Positions 15,563-24,062 of a stretch of 64,000 nt of DNA are shown here, in pieces. Every line of letters starts with the position of its first letter. Within the stretch, counting starts at the first letter, position 1. The stretch spans positions 4,030,001 through 4,094,000 of the forward strand of contig NZ_JACCBA010000001.1 in assembly GCF_013409365.1 (NCBI RefSeq), written 5' to 3'. The notes under the pieces are model-generated. The model was not told the DNA's origin. It did no database searches and worked only from the letters and a program-made list of their open reading frames with translations. The position numbers and the translations under genes are program-made. The stretch is from Actinomadura luteofluorescens (GTDB taxonomy: Bacteria; Actinomycetota; Actinomycetes; Streptosporangiales; Streptosporangiaceae).

Positions 15563-17323
15563 GTGCCAAGGGTGGAACGCGAGCATTACGGCCGCCTTCT
15601 GCGGCTCGCTTACCTGACGCTGGACGATGGTGACCACCCGCTCTCGCGCGCTCGCCGGGCCGCCGCCGGGGCCATGCGGGCACGGCGCGGTGGATATCCG
15701 GCCAAGCGGGCGCGGCTCGTCACGATCCTGCTCACGGATCCGCCGACCGGGCGGCACCGGCTGCACGGTCTCCTCTTCGAGCCCGCGCGGATCGAGCCGG
15801 GCCCCGTCCGGGCGGCTCTGCCGGAGTTTCCGCCGGACGAGCGGCTCGCCTATCTGCTGTATCGGGACGGCCTCACCGCTCCCGAGGTCGTCGCGGAGTT
15901 AAGCGGACATCTCGCGATCCGCTTCGAAGACGTGGACCGCGTCGTCGACGCCGTGGACGCCCGGACGGGACTGGACGAGGCCGGGCAGCGGGCCGAGATC
16001 GAGGCGTTCGAGCCCGACCTCGTCCGGCTGCGCCCGCCGGTCACCGTCCCGCCAGCGAGACGTGCCTCCATGGTGGGCGTCACCGCGGCGGGCGTGGTCG
16101 CGGCGGTGGTGCTGGCGGTCTCCGCGACCGTCTTCTCCCGGACGGACGAGGGCCACGGCACGCCCACTTTGATCGGCGCGCGCGCGTGGCTGGCGTCCAG
16201 CGCGCCGACCGTCGAGGAGTGGCCGTCCCAGGGCGGGCTGCTCCATGACGCGGCGCTGCTGCGACGGGCCGCGGACGCGTGGCGGGGCGATCGCCGCGAT
16301 CCGCCGGTCGGCCGCGTCGCCGTCATGTACGCCGGGACGGTGGACGGGGCGTCCCTCGTTGTCCTGCGCGACTCCCCCGGACCACGGGACATGCCCAGCG
16401 TGGCGCAGTACTTCGAGCGGCGGCGGTCGCGGGGCGTGGAGTCGGTCCGCAAGCTCGGGACGGACGCCGGGCAGCTCGTCATGGTGGGCATGACGTGGCG
16501 CTACCTCGTTCCGCCATGGCTGCTGGACGTGCGGGTGGCGGTGCCGTCGGGGCGGTCTCCGGAGTGGCAGCCGGTGGCCGTCCGGGACGGGCTGAGCGCG
16601 CCGCTGCCGTGGAACTGGTTCACGCCGCGCTGCCAGAACTACCTGGTGTTCCAGATGACGTCCGGGATGCAGACGATCACGCAGCTCGCCTCGAACGATC
16701 CGCGGTCGGCGGCGCCGCGCGTGTGGTTCCGGGACGCGCCGGACCAGGAGCCGCCGAAGCAGGAGCCGCAGAGGCGGGTGCCTCCGAAGCGGGGGACGCC
16801 GGAACAGAAGAGGCTGGAGCAGGAGGCGCGGTCCGCGTGGGCGGCGCTGAACGCGGTCGCCTGCGCGGGGGCGGCGACGCTGAGCGAGTCGGGCGACCTG
16901 CGGCTGGGCCGGCTCTGGAGCGGCGAGCTGCCCGACGGCGGCGGCCGGGCGACCCTGCTGACGGTGGACTCGGTCTCGTCGGGCGCGCCGGGCACGTCGA
17001 TCCTGATCTCCGAGGACGGGCGGGCGCTGTCCGAGCGGGGCGGGACGAACAGCGACCGCGTCTCGTCCGGCGCGACGTCGGCCGCCGCCGTGTGGTGGCG
17101 GTCGCCTCGGCGCTGGCGGCTGGTGGCCGCGGCCGGGCCGGGCGTCGCGCGGCTGAGGTCGATCGGCGAGCTGGGCTCCCACGAGGACACGGCGGACGGG
17201 CGGGGCGAGGCTCCCCTGCTCGTGGTGCCGGGCCCGCGCGACGGCGACGCGGGCCGCCTGCCGGTCGTCCAGGTCGTGGCCTACGAGCCGGACGGGGACC
17301 GCACCGTCATCACCCCTCGGTGA
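15563..17323 (+). CDS. Membrane protein with degenerate sigma-like cytoplasmic part and large exported domain
   Basis: This protein is about 586 aa from GTG 15563, with upstream AGAAGAGG; ATG 15533 is an alternative. Residues 1-155 are cytoplasmic. They begin 'REHYGRLLRLAYLTLDDGD' and contain 'PDERLAYLLYRDGLTAPEVVAEL', which resembles a decayed sigma region 4 hinge (inference). One helix at 168-190 crosses the membrane. The roughly 400-residue outer part has no domain I recognise. It includes a charged Pro/Gln/Glu/Lys/Arg segment near 390-430 and two Cys. Leu113 is TTA (15899-15901). Its neighbour upstream is the SSI-type inhibitor, 143 bp away on the same strand. Confidence 0.7.
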   Translation: MPRVEREHYGRLLRLAYLTLDDGDHPLSRARRAAAGAMRARRGGYPAKRARLVTILLTDPPTGRHRLHGLLFEPARIEPGPVRAALPEFPPDERLAYLLYRDGLTAPEVVAELSGHLAIRFEDVDRVVDAVDARTGLDEAGQRAEIEAFEPDLVRLRPPVTVPPARRASMVGVTAAGVVAAVVLAVSATVFSRTDEGHGTPTLIGARAWLASSAPTVEEWPSQGGLLHDAALLRRAADAWRGDRRDPPVGRVAVMYAGTVDGASLVVLRDSPGPRDMPSVAQYFERRRSRGVESVRKLGTDAGQLVMVGMTWRYLVPPWLLDVRVAVPSGRSPEWQPVAVRDGLSAPLPWNWFTPRCQNYLVFQMTSGMQTITQLASNDPRSAAPRVWFRDAPDQEPPKQEPQRRVPPKRGTPEQKRLEQEARSAWAALNAVACAGAATLSESGDLRLGRLWSGELPDGGGRATLLTVDSVSSGAPGTSILISEDGRALSERGGTNSDRVSSGATSAAAVWWRSPRRWRLVAAAGPGVARLRSIGELGSHEDTADGRGEAPLLVVPGPRDGDAGRLPVVQVVAYEPDGDRTVITPR

Positions 17324-17344
17324 CCAGAACCGGACGGAAGGCGG

Positions 17345-18184
17345 TCATTTGAGGTTGGCGGTGAGGGTCCCCTCGGCGCCGAAGAGCTCCTCGCGCCAGC
17401 GTTCCAGCAGGTCGGTGCTGTCGAAGTCGTCCGGGTGGAAGCCGGGCTCGTTGTAGGCGCGCAGCCTCCGGATCACGTCGCGCTTGAGGAACGGCGAGTG
17501 GCGCAGCGCGACGAGGCTGCGGCGCAGCCGTCCGGGACGGTAGGTCGCGGGGTCGCCCAGCAGCGAGATGAACGTGCCGGTGACCATGAGGAACAGGAAC
17601 CCGGCGCTGATGACCCGCATGGTCCGGACGCGGGTGCGCTCGGTGCCGCCGACATGCCGGAAGACGTCGAACGCGACGGCCTTGTGCTCGGACTCCTCCA
17701 GCGCGTGCCACAGCAGGATCGACCGGACGCTGGTGTCTCCGAGCAGTTTCTGCGCGCGCGGGTCGGTGAGCAGGCACTCGGCCGCGGTCGCGGTGTAGTG
17801 CTCCAGCCCGGCGGTGAAGCCGAGGCGGACGATCGGCGGCAGGAAGCGGTCGGCGAGGCGGAGGTCGCGCTTGACGACGGCGGAGATGCGGTGGGTCGGG
17901 TAGCCCATCGCGCGCAGGGTCGTGTTGAGGTGGTCGTGTTCGCGGCCGTGGACGACCTCCTGCCCGATGAAGCCGCGCACCTGGGCGGCGAGATCCGGGT
18001 CGGTGATGCGGTCGCGGTAGTGCCGCACCGACCGGACGAAGAAGTCCTCGCCCGGGGGGAACGTCGCCGACAGCAGGGCCACGAGGTGGCTCATGACCAG
18101 GTCGCCGTCCACGTAGTGGCGGCGCAGGGACCCTTTCGGGTGGTCGAAGGCGACCCGGCGGGTCTGGATGGGGTGCTGGGTCAT
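17345..18184 (-). CDS. PF10118-type metal-dependent hydrolase
   Basis: This 279-aa all-helical protein matches the family annotated as metal-dependent hydrolase (PF10118). Metal-binding candidates sit in 'FIGQEVVHGREHDHLN' (about 85-100) and 'WHALEESEHKAVAFDVF' (about 170-186), an ExxH-type pair like ferritin-fold diiron proteins. The start ATG 18184 overlaps the stop of the upstream monooxygenase gene by 4 nt (ATGA), so the two are co-translated. In other actinobacteria this family often accompanies flavin monooxygenases. The substrate is unknown. Confidence 0.8.
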   Translation of the reverse strand: MTQHPIQTRRVAFDHPKGSLRRHYVDGDLVMSHLVALLSATFPPGEDFFVRSVRHYRDRITDPDLAAQVRGFIGQEVVHGREHDHLNTTLRAMGYPTHRISAVVKRDLRLADRFLPPIVRLGFTAGLEHYTATAAECLLTDPRAQKLLGDTSVRSILLWHALEESEHKAVAFDVFRHVGGTERTRVRTMRVISAGFLFLMVTGTFISLLGDPATYRPGRLRRSLVALRHSPFLKRDVIRRLRAYNEPGFHPDDFDSTDLLERWREELFGAEGTLTANLK

Positions 18185-19716
18185 GCGGACCTCTCCTCGG
18201 ACGCGGGGGACGTGTCGGGGGCCGAGTAGGCGTAGTCGTCCAGCGGGAACGTGCGGGCGGCGTGCGCGGCCTGCGCCGCACTCGTCGGCCGCAGATAGGG
18301 GGTGTCGCCGTGGTGGTCGAAGTAGTAGCTGTTCGCGGTGGCGCAGCCGTTGGTCGCCCACAGCGAGCCGGCGAGGCGCTCGCGCATGCGGTGCGTCCAG
18401 CGCTCGGTCGGTTCGGGACGCACCTCCACCGAGGTCGCGCCCCGGCGGCGGGCCTCCTGGAGCACGCGGACGACATGGGCCGACGTCGTCTCGACGAGCT
18501 GGTGCCAGGTGCCGCCGACCCAGCCGTACGGCCCGAACATCATGAAGTGGTTGGGCAGCCCGGGGATGCTGATGCCCTCGTAGGACGCGAGCCGGTTCTC
18601 GGTGTAGAAGGTCGCGAGGTCGAAACCGTCGCGGCCGCGCACCGGGGTCCGGCGGTAGACCTCCGGATCGCTGGCGAGGCGGAACCCCGTCGCGAGGATG
18701 AAGGCGTCCACGTCGCGTTCGCGACCGTCCACGGTGAGGACGCCCGTGGAGGTGACCCGGTCGATGGCGTCGGTGACCAGGGCGACGTTCGGCCGGTTGA
18801 AGGTTCTGAGGTAGGTGTTGGAGACGGACGGGCGCTTGCAGCCGAGGCCGTAACCGGGGGTCAGCCTCCGGCGCGTGTCGGGATCCTTGACCTGCGTCCG
18901 GTACCAGAGGGACCGGGCCAGCCGCGCGCCGCCTTGCGCGACGTACGGCGCCTTGCCGTGCCCGACGACCAGGTCGACCAGGACCTTCTCGACGCCGCGC
19001 GTGGCCGCCCGGCGCACGGCGTCCTGGACGCGCGGGGCACGCCGGAACAGCCACCGCACCGGGGGCGGGACGGGCGCGTCGAGCTTCGGGCCCACCCAGA
19101 TCGGGGTGCGCTGGTAGACGTCGAGGCGCGCGGTCCGGGGTGCGATCTCCGGGATGATCTGGACGGCGCTGGCGCCCGTCCCGATGACCGCGACCCGCCT
19201 GCCGGTCAGGTCGTAGCCGTGGTCCCAGCCTGACGAGCGCAGCACCGTCCCTTCGAAGTCGTCGAGGCCCGCGATGCCTGCCGGCTTGGGGTCGACGAAC
19301 GCGCCGATCGCGCTGACCACGAAGCGGGCCGTCACCTCCCCGGCGGGCGTCCGCAGGCGCCAGAGCCCGGCGCCCTCGTCCCAGACCCGTTCGGTGACCT
19401 CGGTGCGCAGGCGGACGTGGCGGCGCATGCCGTACCGGTCGGCGAGCCGGTCGAGGTACTCCTTGACCTCGGAGCCGGGGGCGAACACCCTGCTCCAGCG
19501 CGGGTTGAGGGCGTAGCTGAACTGGTACGCCTGCGCGGGCACGTCCACGCCGATGCCGGGGTAGACGTTGTCGCGCCACGTCCCGCCGATGTCACCGGCG
19601 CGCTCCAGGATGACGAAGTCGTCGATGCCGGCGCGCTGGAGCGCGATCCCCATCCCGATCCCGCTCACCCCGGCCCCGATGATCGCGACCTCGGCGTCGG
19701 GCACGGCGACCGGCAT
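18181..19716 (-). CDS. Flavin-containing / Baeyer-Villiger-like monooxygenase
   Basis: This 511-aa protein has two dinucleotide-binding motifs: 'IIGAGVSGIGMG' (12-23, FAD) and 'VIGTGASAVQ' (177-186, NADPH). Baeyer-Villiger enzymes carry F-x-G-x3-H-x3-W-(P/D) between them. Here the stretch reads F154-E-G-T-V-L-R160-S-S-G-W164-D, so the His is Arg. That puts it among atypical BVMO-like enzymes that insert oxygen into ketones or hydroxylate lipophilic compounds. It is the first gene of a two-gene operon with the PF10118 hydrolase. Upstream, CTATTGGAGTCGATGTCGAATAT is a plausible control region but shows no clear operator. Confidence 0.88.
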   Translation of the reverse strand: MPVAVPDAEVAIIGAGVSGIGMGIALQRAGIDDFVILERAGDIGGTWRDNVYPGIGVDVPAQAYQFSYALNPRWSRVFAPGSEVKEYLDRLADRYGMRRHVRLRTEVTERVWDEGAGLWRLRTPAGEVTARFVVSAIGAFVDPKPAGIAGLDDFEGTVLRSSGWDHGYDLTGRRVAVIGTGASAVQIIPEIAPRTARLDVYQRTPIWVGPKLDAPVPPPVRWLFRRAPRVQDAVRRAATRGVEKVLVDLVVGHGKAPYVAQGGARLARSLWYRTQVKDPDTRRRLTPGYGLGCKRPSVSNTYLRTFNRPNVALVTDAIDRVTSTGVLTVDGRERDVDAFILATGFRLASDPEVYRRTPVRGRDGFDLATFYTENRLASYEGISIPGLPNHFMMFGPYGWVGGTWHQLVETTSAHVVRVLQEARRRGATSVEVRPEPTERWTHRMRERLAGSLWATNGCATANSYYFDHHGDTPYLRPTSAAQAAHAARTFPLDDYAYSAPDTSPASEERSA

Positions 19717-19881
19717 GGCGCACCTCCTGCTATTGGAGTCGATGTCGAATATACAGCCGGAGGCCCACTCCGGCAGGTGTCGTCAGCTACACCCCCCGCT
19801 CGGGTTCTGGGCCCCGTGCCGCCGCGCGCGCCGCCCGGAAGGCTTGATCACGTTCAGCGGACGACCTTCCAGGAGGACCCC

Positions 19882-21039
19882 ATGTCGCGCATCTCCGTCA
19901 CCGCCTCGGCCACCGCCCTCATGGCCGGTACGGCCCTTCTCGCGGGGGCGGCCCTCGTCGCCGCCCCGGCGGCGAGCGCCACCCCGGCCGCGGGCGGCGG
20001 CCCGGCACGGGGCCCGCACGGGCTCGACCGGAAGGTGCGGGCCGCCGCCGACCGGCTCGTCGCCGACGGCGCGCCCGGCGTGATCGTGATGACCCGCCGC
20101 GGCGGGCGCGTCTCGCACGTGACCGCGGGCGTGTCCGACAAGGCCACCGGCGCCCCGATGGACCACCGGCTGCTGTTCCGGATCGCGAGCGTGACCAAGT
20201 CGTTCACCTCGACGGTCGTGCTGCAGCTCGCCGCCGAGCGCCGGCTGTCGCTGGACGACACCGTCGACAGATGGCTGCCGGGCGCCGTCGCCGGCCACGG
20301 CAACGACGGCTCGAAGATCACCATCCGGCAGTTGCTCGCGCAGACCAGCGGGCTGAACGACTACACGCCCGACCCGCGGGTGATGTCCGACCCCGCGCGG
20401 GCCTGGACGCCGGAGGAGCTCGTCGCGATCGCGATGGAGAAGCCGCCGCTGTACGCGCCCGGCACGGACTGGAACTACTCCAACACCAACTACATCCTGG
20501 CCGGGATGATCATCGAGAGGGCGACCGGGCGCTCGGTCGGCACCGAGTTCCAGCGGCGCATCTTCACGCCGCTCCGGCTGCGGCACACGTCCTACCCGAC
20601 GGCCGACCCCTCGTTCCCCGGCCGGTACGTGCACGGGTACTACTACGACTACGGGGACGTGAGCACGCAGATCAGCCCGTCCAGCGCGCGGACGTCCGGC
20701 GGCATCGTCAGCACGGTCGACGACGTGGCCCGGTTCCACCGCGCCCTGTTCACCGGACGGCTGCTGCCGGCGAAACAGATGCGCGAGCTGCGGAACGTCC
20801 GGCCGGTCGACGACGACGGGATCGTGGAGGACTACGGCCTCGGCGTCGCCCGGATCAAGTTCTCCTGCGGATACGCGTGGGGCCACGACGGCGGCTTCCC
20901 CGGCTACCGCACATGGACCTACACCAGCGCCGACGGACGCAGCCAGGCCGTCATCACCTACAACGAGTCCAAGCTGGAGTACGACAAGACCTTCCGGACC
21001 GACCTCACTAAGGCGGCCGACACCGCCTTCTGCGCCTGA
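19882..21039 (+). CDS. Secreted serine hydrolase (beta-lactamase / DD-peptidase fold)
   Basis: This 385-aa protein has a Sec signal peptide to about residue 33 (AASA). It carries the class C / Pab87 active-site set: S103-V-T-K106, Y199-S-N201, and 'GHDGGFPGY' near 336 in place of KTG. Members include D-alanyl-D-alanine carboxypeptidases and esterases. The export signal suggests wall or extracellular substrates. AGGAGG precedes ATG 19882. It stands alone, with a PucR regulator downstream on the same strand. Confidence 0.9.
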   Translation: MSRISVTASATALMAGTALLAGAALVAAPAASATPAAGGGPARGPHGLDRKVRAAADRLVADGAPGVIVMTRRGGRVSHVTAGVSDKATGAPMDHRLLFRIASVTKSFTSTVVLQLAAERRLSLDDTVDRWLPGAVAGHGNDGSKITIRQLLAQTSGLNDYTPDPRVMSDPARAWTPEELVAIAMEKPPLYAPGTDWNYSNTNYILAGMIIERATGRSVGTEFQRRIFTPLRLRHTSYPTADPSFPGRYVHGYYYDYGDVSTQISPSSARTSGGIVSTVDDVARFHRALFTGRLLPAKQMRELRNVRPVDDDGIVEDYGLGVARIKFSCGYAWGHDGGFPGYRTWTYTSADGRSQAVITYNESKLEYDKTFRTDLTKAADTAFCA

Positions 21040-21191
21040 CCCCCGGTTCCTCGCAACCACGCCAGGCATACAGCGTGTTCGGTTGTCAGCAGGTGAGCAG
21101 TGGTCGCGGGGTTTTGTTCCTTCGCCCTACAGAAGAAGGGTGCGTGCGGTGCGTACGGTCGGGGCGTCCCGCTGCACAGCTGGGCAGACGG

Positions 21192-21228
21192 AGGTGTGCC
21201 GATGGAAAGCACCGAGGTGTGCCGATGA
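21192..21228 (+). other. Duplicated initiation region with an 8-codon leader frame
   Basis: GAGGTGTGCCGATG occurs at 21191-21204 and again at 21215-21228. The first ATG (21202) opens MESTEVCR and stops at a TGA overlapping the second ATG (ATGA), which is the start of the PucR gene. Translation coupling or a start-site duplication are both possible. Confidence 0.5.
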
Positions 21229-22511
21229 ACCGAGCCGTCGCGTCCGGCGTTCCCGACGCGCACCTACCGCCGCGGCTCGCCGAGCTGATCCGGCCGGAGC
21301 TGCCGAGTCTCGCCGAGGAGATCGTCGCCGAGATCCGGCGCGCCATCCCCGAGTACGCCCGGCCGCTCGACGGGCCCTACGGCCACGTGCTGCGGCTCGG
21401 CGTCGAGCGCAACCTGGCCGTGTTCGCCGAGAGGATCGCCGCGCCGGGCGGGCCGCCGTCCGGCGACGACTCCGCCGGGACGGCGCGGATGCTCGGCCAG
21501 TACGAGGCGCACGAGGGCCGCAGCATGGACAGCCTCCAGGCCGCGTACCGGATCGGCGGGCAGGTCGCGTGGCGCCGCGTCATGAAGGTCGCGCCGCGCC
21601 ACGACATCTCCTCGGCCGTGCTGTCGCGGCTGGCCGACGCGCTGCTGACCTACATGGACGAGCTGGCCGCGCAGTCGCTCGACGGCTACCTGCACGCCAA
21701 GGCGCGTCCCATCCTCGCGTTGGACGAGCGGCGCCGGCGGCTGCTGCGCCTCCTCCTCGCGGCCGCCGACCCGGACGGCGCCGATCCCACTGCCGCCGTC
21801 GAACTGGAGTCGGCGGCGGACGGAGCCGGGTGGTCCCTGCCGGACAGGGTCACGCTGGTCGCCGTCGAGCCGGCCGCCCACTGCGTCTGGACGGCGCTGG
21901 ACGAGGACGTCCTCGCCGAACTGGAGTGCCCGGAGCCGCACCTGCTCCTGCCCGGCCCGTTCACGCCCGAGCGCCGCGCGATGCTGGAGGAGGCGCTTCC
22001 GGGCCGCCGGATCGCGGTCGGTCTCGCGATGCCGGCCGGGCAGGCCACCGACTCGCTGCGCTGGGCGCGCCGGGCGCTCGGCCTCGCGCTGGACGGCGTC
22101 CTCGACGGGCCGGTGACGTTGTGCGAGGAGAACCTCGTGACGCTGTGGCTGCTGTCGGACCCCGCGCTGGTCGAGCAGCTGACCCGGCGGCGCCTCGGCG
22201 TCCTGGACGGCATGACCCCGGGCCAGCAGGACCGCCTGACCGAGACCCTGCGGACCTGGCTCGTCACCCGCGGCACGGCCGCCGAGATCGCCGAGCGGCT
22301 GCACATCCACCCGCAGACCGTCCGGTACCGGATGCGCAAGATCGAGCAGATCCTCGGGGACGCGCTGGCCGACCCGGAGGCCCGGTTCGGCATCGAGATC
22401 GCGCTCCGCGCCGCCCACCTCCGGTCGCGCCGTCCCGCTTCCGCCCCGCACCGCCCGGTGGTGCGGCCTCGCGGGCCCGCCCGCCCCCGCAGCCTCCGAC
22501 ATTTGCGATGA
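21225..22511 (+). CDS. PucR/CdaR-type transcriptional regulator
   Basis: This 428-aa protein has an N-terminal helical region with 'GRSMDSLQAAYRIGGQVAWRR' in pieces near 95-115, typical of the RsbT-rd-like half of these proteins. A GGDEF-like middle follows, and the C-terminal HTH_30 domain 'RGTAAEIAERLHIHPQTVRYRMRKIEQ' in pieces lies near 346-372. Actinobacteria encode many such regulators, whose ligands are mostly unknown. The start ATG 21225 is coupled to a tiny upstream frame. A 7-bp gap to the following lipoprotein gene suggests an operon. Confidence 0.88.
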   Translation: MNRAVASGVPDAHLPPRLAELIRPELPSLAEEIVAEIRRAIPEYARPLDGPYGHVLRLGVERNLAVFAERIAAPGGPPSGDDSAGTARMLGQYEAHEGRSMDSLQAAYRIGGQVAWRRVMKVAPRHDISSAVLSRLADALLTYMDELAAQSLDGYLHAKARPILALDERRRRLLRLLLAAADPDGADPTAAVELESAADGAGWSLPDRVTLVAVEPAAHCVWTALDEDVLAELECPEPHLLLPGPFTPERRAMLEEALPGRRIAVGLAMPAGQATDSLRWARRALGLALDGVLDGPVTLCEENLVTLWLLSDPALVEQLTRRRLGVLDGMTPGQQDRLTETLRTWLVTRGTAAEIAERLHIHPQTVRYRMRKIEQILGDALADPEARFGIEIALRAAHLRSRRPASAPHRPVVRPRGPARPRSLRHLR

Positions 22512-22518
22512 TCTGCGA

Positions 22519-23157
22519 GTGAACGTCACGAAGCGGACCCGTATCCGCCTGATCGGCGCAGCGGGCACAGCCCTCGGCACGCTCGCCCTCGGCGCGTGCG
22601 GCACCGCCGCCGTGCCCGGCGCGGGACACGCCGGGGGGCGCGGCGCGGGATCCACCACGGGGCCCGCCGCCGCGACACCGCCGCCTCCCACCATGCCCGC
22701 GGTCCAGCGGCGGCCTTCGCCGCCGCCGCCGGCTCCCTGCACGCCGGAGGGCATCGCCGTCTCGATGAACGAGCCGGACGCCGCGATGGGCGTGCGCGCC
22801 GCTCGGATCGTCCTGCGCAACTGCGGGAGCCGCCCGTACCGGCTGAACGGCTACCCGGCGCTGCGCGTCCTCGACGAGAAGCAGCAGCCCTTCGACGTGA
22901 CGACCGTGCCCGGCACCAGGCAGGTCGAGGACGCGGGGCCGAAGTCGCTGACGATCCGTCCGGGCCGCGAGGCCGAGTTCGTGATCGTCTGGCGCAACAC
23001 GGTCACCGACGCGAACACGGTGGCGGTGGCCGGAAAGTACCTGGAGGTCCGTCCGGCGCCGGGACGGCCCGTCGTGGTCGTCCCGGCCAACGGGCCGATC
23101 GACCTCGGCAACACGGGCCGCCTGGAGGGGACCGCCTGGCGGCTCCCGTCCCGCTGA
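22519..23157 (+). CDS. DUF4232-type lipoprotein
   Basis: This 212-aa protein has a lipobox 'LALGAC' with the lipidated Cys at 27, a Gly/Ala then Pro-rich linker to about 73, and a DUF4232-like beta domain. Its features are 'CTPEGIAVSMNEPDAAMG', 'VLRNCGSRPYRLNGYPALRVLD' in pieces, and 'WRNTVTD'. DUF4232 domains are exported actinobacterial beta-sandwiches of unknown role. Two cysteines (about 74 and 100) could form a disulfide. It starts at GTG 22519, 7 bp after the PucR stop. Confidence 0.82.
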   Translation: MNVTKRTRIRLIGAAGTALGTLALGACGTAAVPGAGHAGGRGAGSTTGPAAATPPPPTMPAVQRRPSPPPPAPCTPEGIAVSMNEPDAAMGVRAARIVLRNCGSRPYRLNGYPALRVLDEKQQPFDVTTVPGTRQVEDAGPKSLTIRPGREAEFVIVWRNTVTDANTVAVAGKYLEVRPAPGRPVVVVPANGPIDLGNTGRLEGTAWRLPSR

Positions 23158-23158
23158 C

Positions 23159-24040
23159 TCAGCGGGACGGCGCCTGGACCTTGCCGATGCCGAGCGTGTT
23201 CTGCGCGGGCATCAGGCCGGTCTCCAGCACCTTCACCAGGATCGGCATCGTGAGCTGCGCCAGCCGGTCGGCCTTGGCGGCGCCGAGCGTCCGCCACGGC
23301 TCGTAGGCGAGGTCGTCGGTCGTCCGCTCGATGTCGTCACGCAGCTCGCGTCCCCGCTCGGTCGCGGCGCCTTCGGCGTCGACCAGCCCGCGGGACGCGA
23401 GGCGGTCGCGGGCGGCGGCCCACTCCTCGCCCGTCCAGCCGCGGCTCGCGAACGTCTCCACCGAAGCGGCCCCGACGGAGGCGAACGACACCAGCGCCTC
23501 GACCGGGTCGAGCCCGCGGGCGAGGAGCGCGGCCACGTGCCCGTCCCCGCGCTGCTCGCGCAGGATGCCGATGGCGTGCCACAGGACGAGGTGCGGCTCG
23601 TCCGGCCAGGGCAGGTCGGCGTTGGCGGCGGCGAGGGGGCGTCCGGCGGTGCTCGCGGCCTCGACGGCGGCCCGGGCCAGCTCAGCGGCCTCGGCCAGGT
23701 CCGGCGCCCCGATCCCGTCGCCGAGAAGCGCGCGATACATGCTGTCGACTGCGCGCATGCGGGCCTCCAGGACGCGGTCGGGCGGCGCGACCGTCCAGGC
23801 GGCGGGGATGTGCTCGGCCACCATGCGCGGGCTGAAGCTGTAGAAGGCGGCCGACACGGCCCGGCTGCCCGCGGCGCCGAGCGGTGCGGCACGCCAGGCG
23901 AAGTAGCTCGGCCAGCGCGTCTCCACGTCATGGCCAAGCCCGCGCGCCTCCGCGAAGACCTCCGGGGAGTACCAGAACAGGGCGTGGAGGGGTTCGAGCT
24001 GGTGCCACATCTGCCGTGCGAAGCCGGGGTCCTCCGCCAT
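23159..24040 (-). CDS. SCO6745-family protein
   Basis: This 293-aa cytoplasmic helical protein resembles the actinobacterial group annotated as SCO6745 family. It begins 'WHQLEPLHALFWYSPE' and 'SYFAWRAAPLGAAG', and later has 'LVLWHAIGILREQRGDGHVAALLARGL' in pieces. A C-terminal winged-helix-like stretch follows ('RLASRGLVDAEGAATERGREL'). The biochemical role is unknown. ATG 24040 is preferred over GTG 24043 because AAAGGA is better spaced. It lies 22 bp behind the DMT permease gene on the same strand. Confidence 0.78.
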   Translation of the reverse strand: MAEDPGFARQMWHQLEPLHALFWYSPEVFAEARGLGHDVETRWPSYFAWRAAPLGAAGSRAVSAAFYSFSPRMVAEHIPAAWTVAPPDRVLEARMRAVDSMYRALLGDGIGAPDLAEAAELARAAVEAASTAGRPLAAANADLPWPDEPHLVLWHAIGILREQRGDGHVAALLARGLDPVEALVSFASVGAASVETFASRGWTGEEWAAARDRLASRGLVDAEGAATERGRELRDDIERTTDDLAYEPWRTLGAAKADRLAQLTMPILVKVLETGLMPAQNTLGIGKVQAPSR

Positions 24041-24062
24041 CACGCGGTCCTTTCTCTCGGGA

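Noticed and set aside
17345..19579. 744-codon open frame extending the PF10118 protein upstream
   Set aside because: The extra part is the wrong-frame shadow of the monooxygenase gene. The ATGA overlap at 18181-18184 gives the true start.
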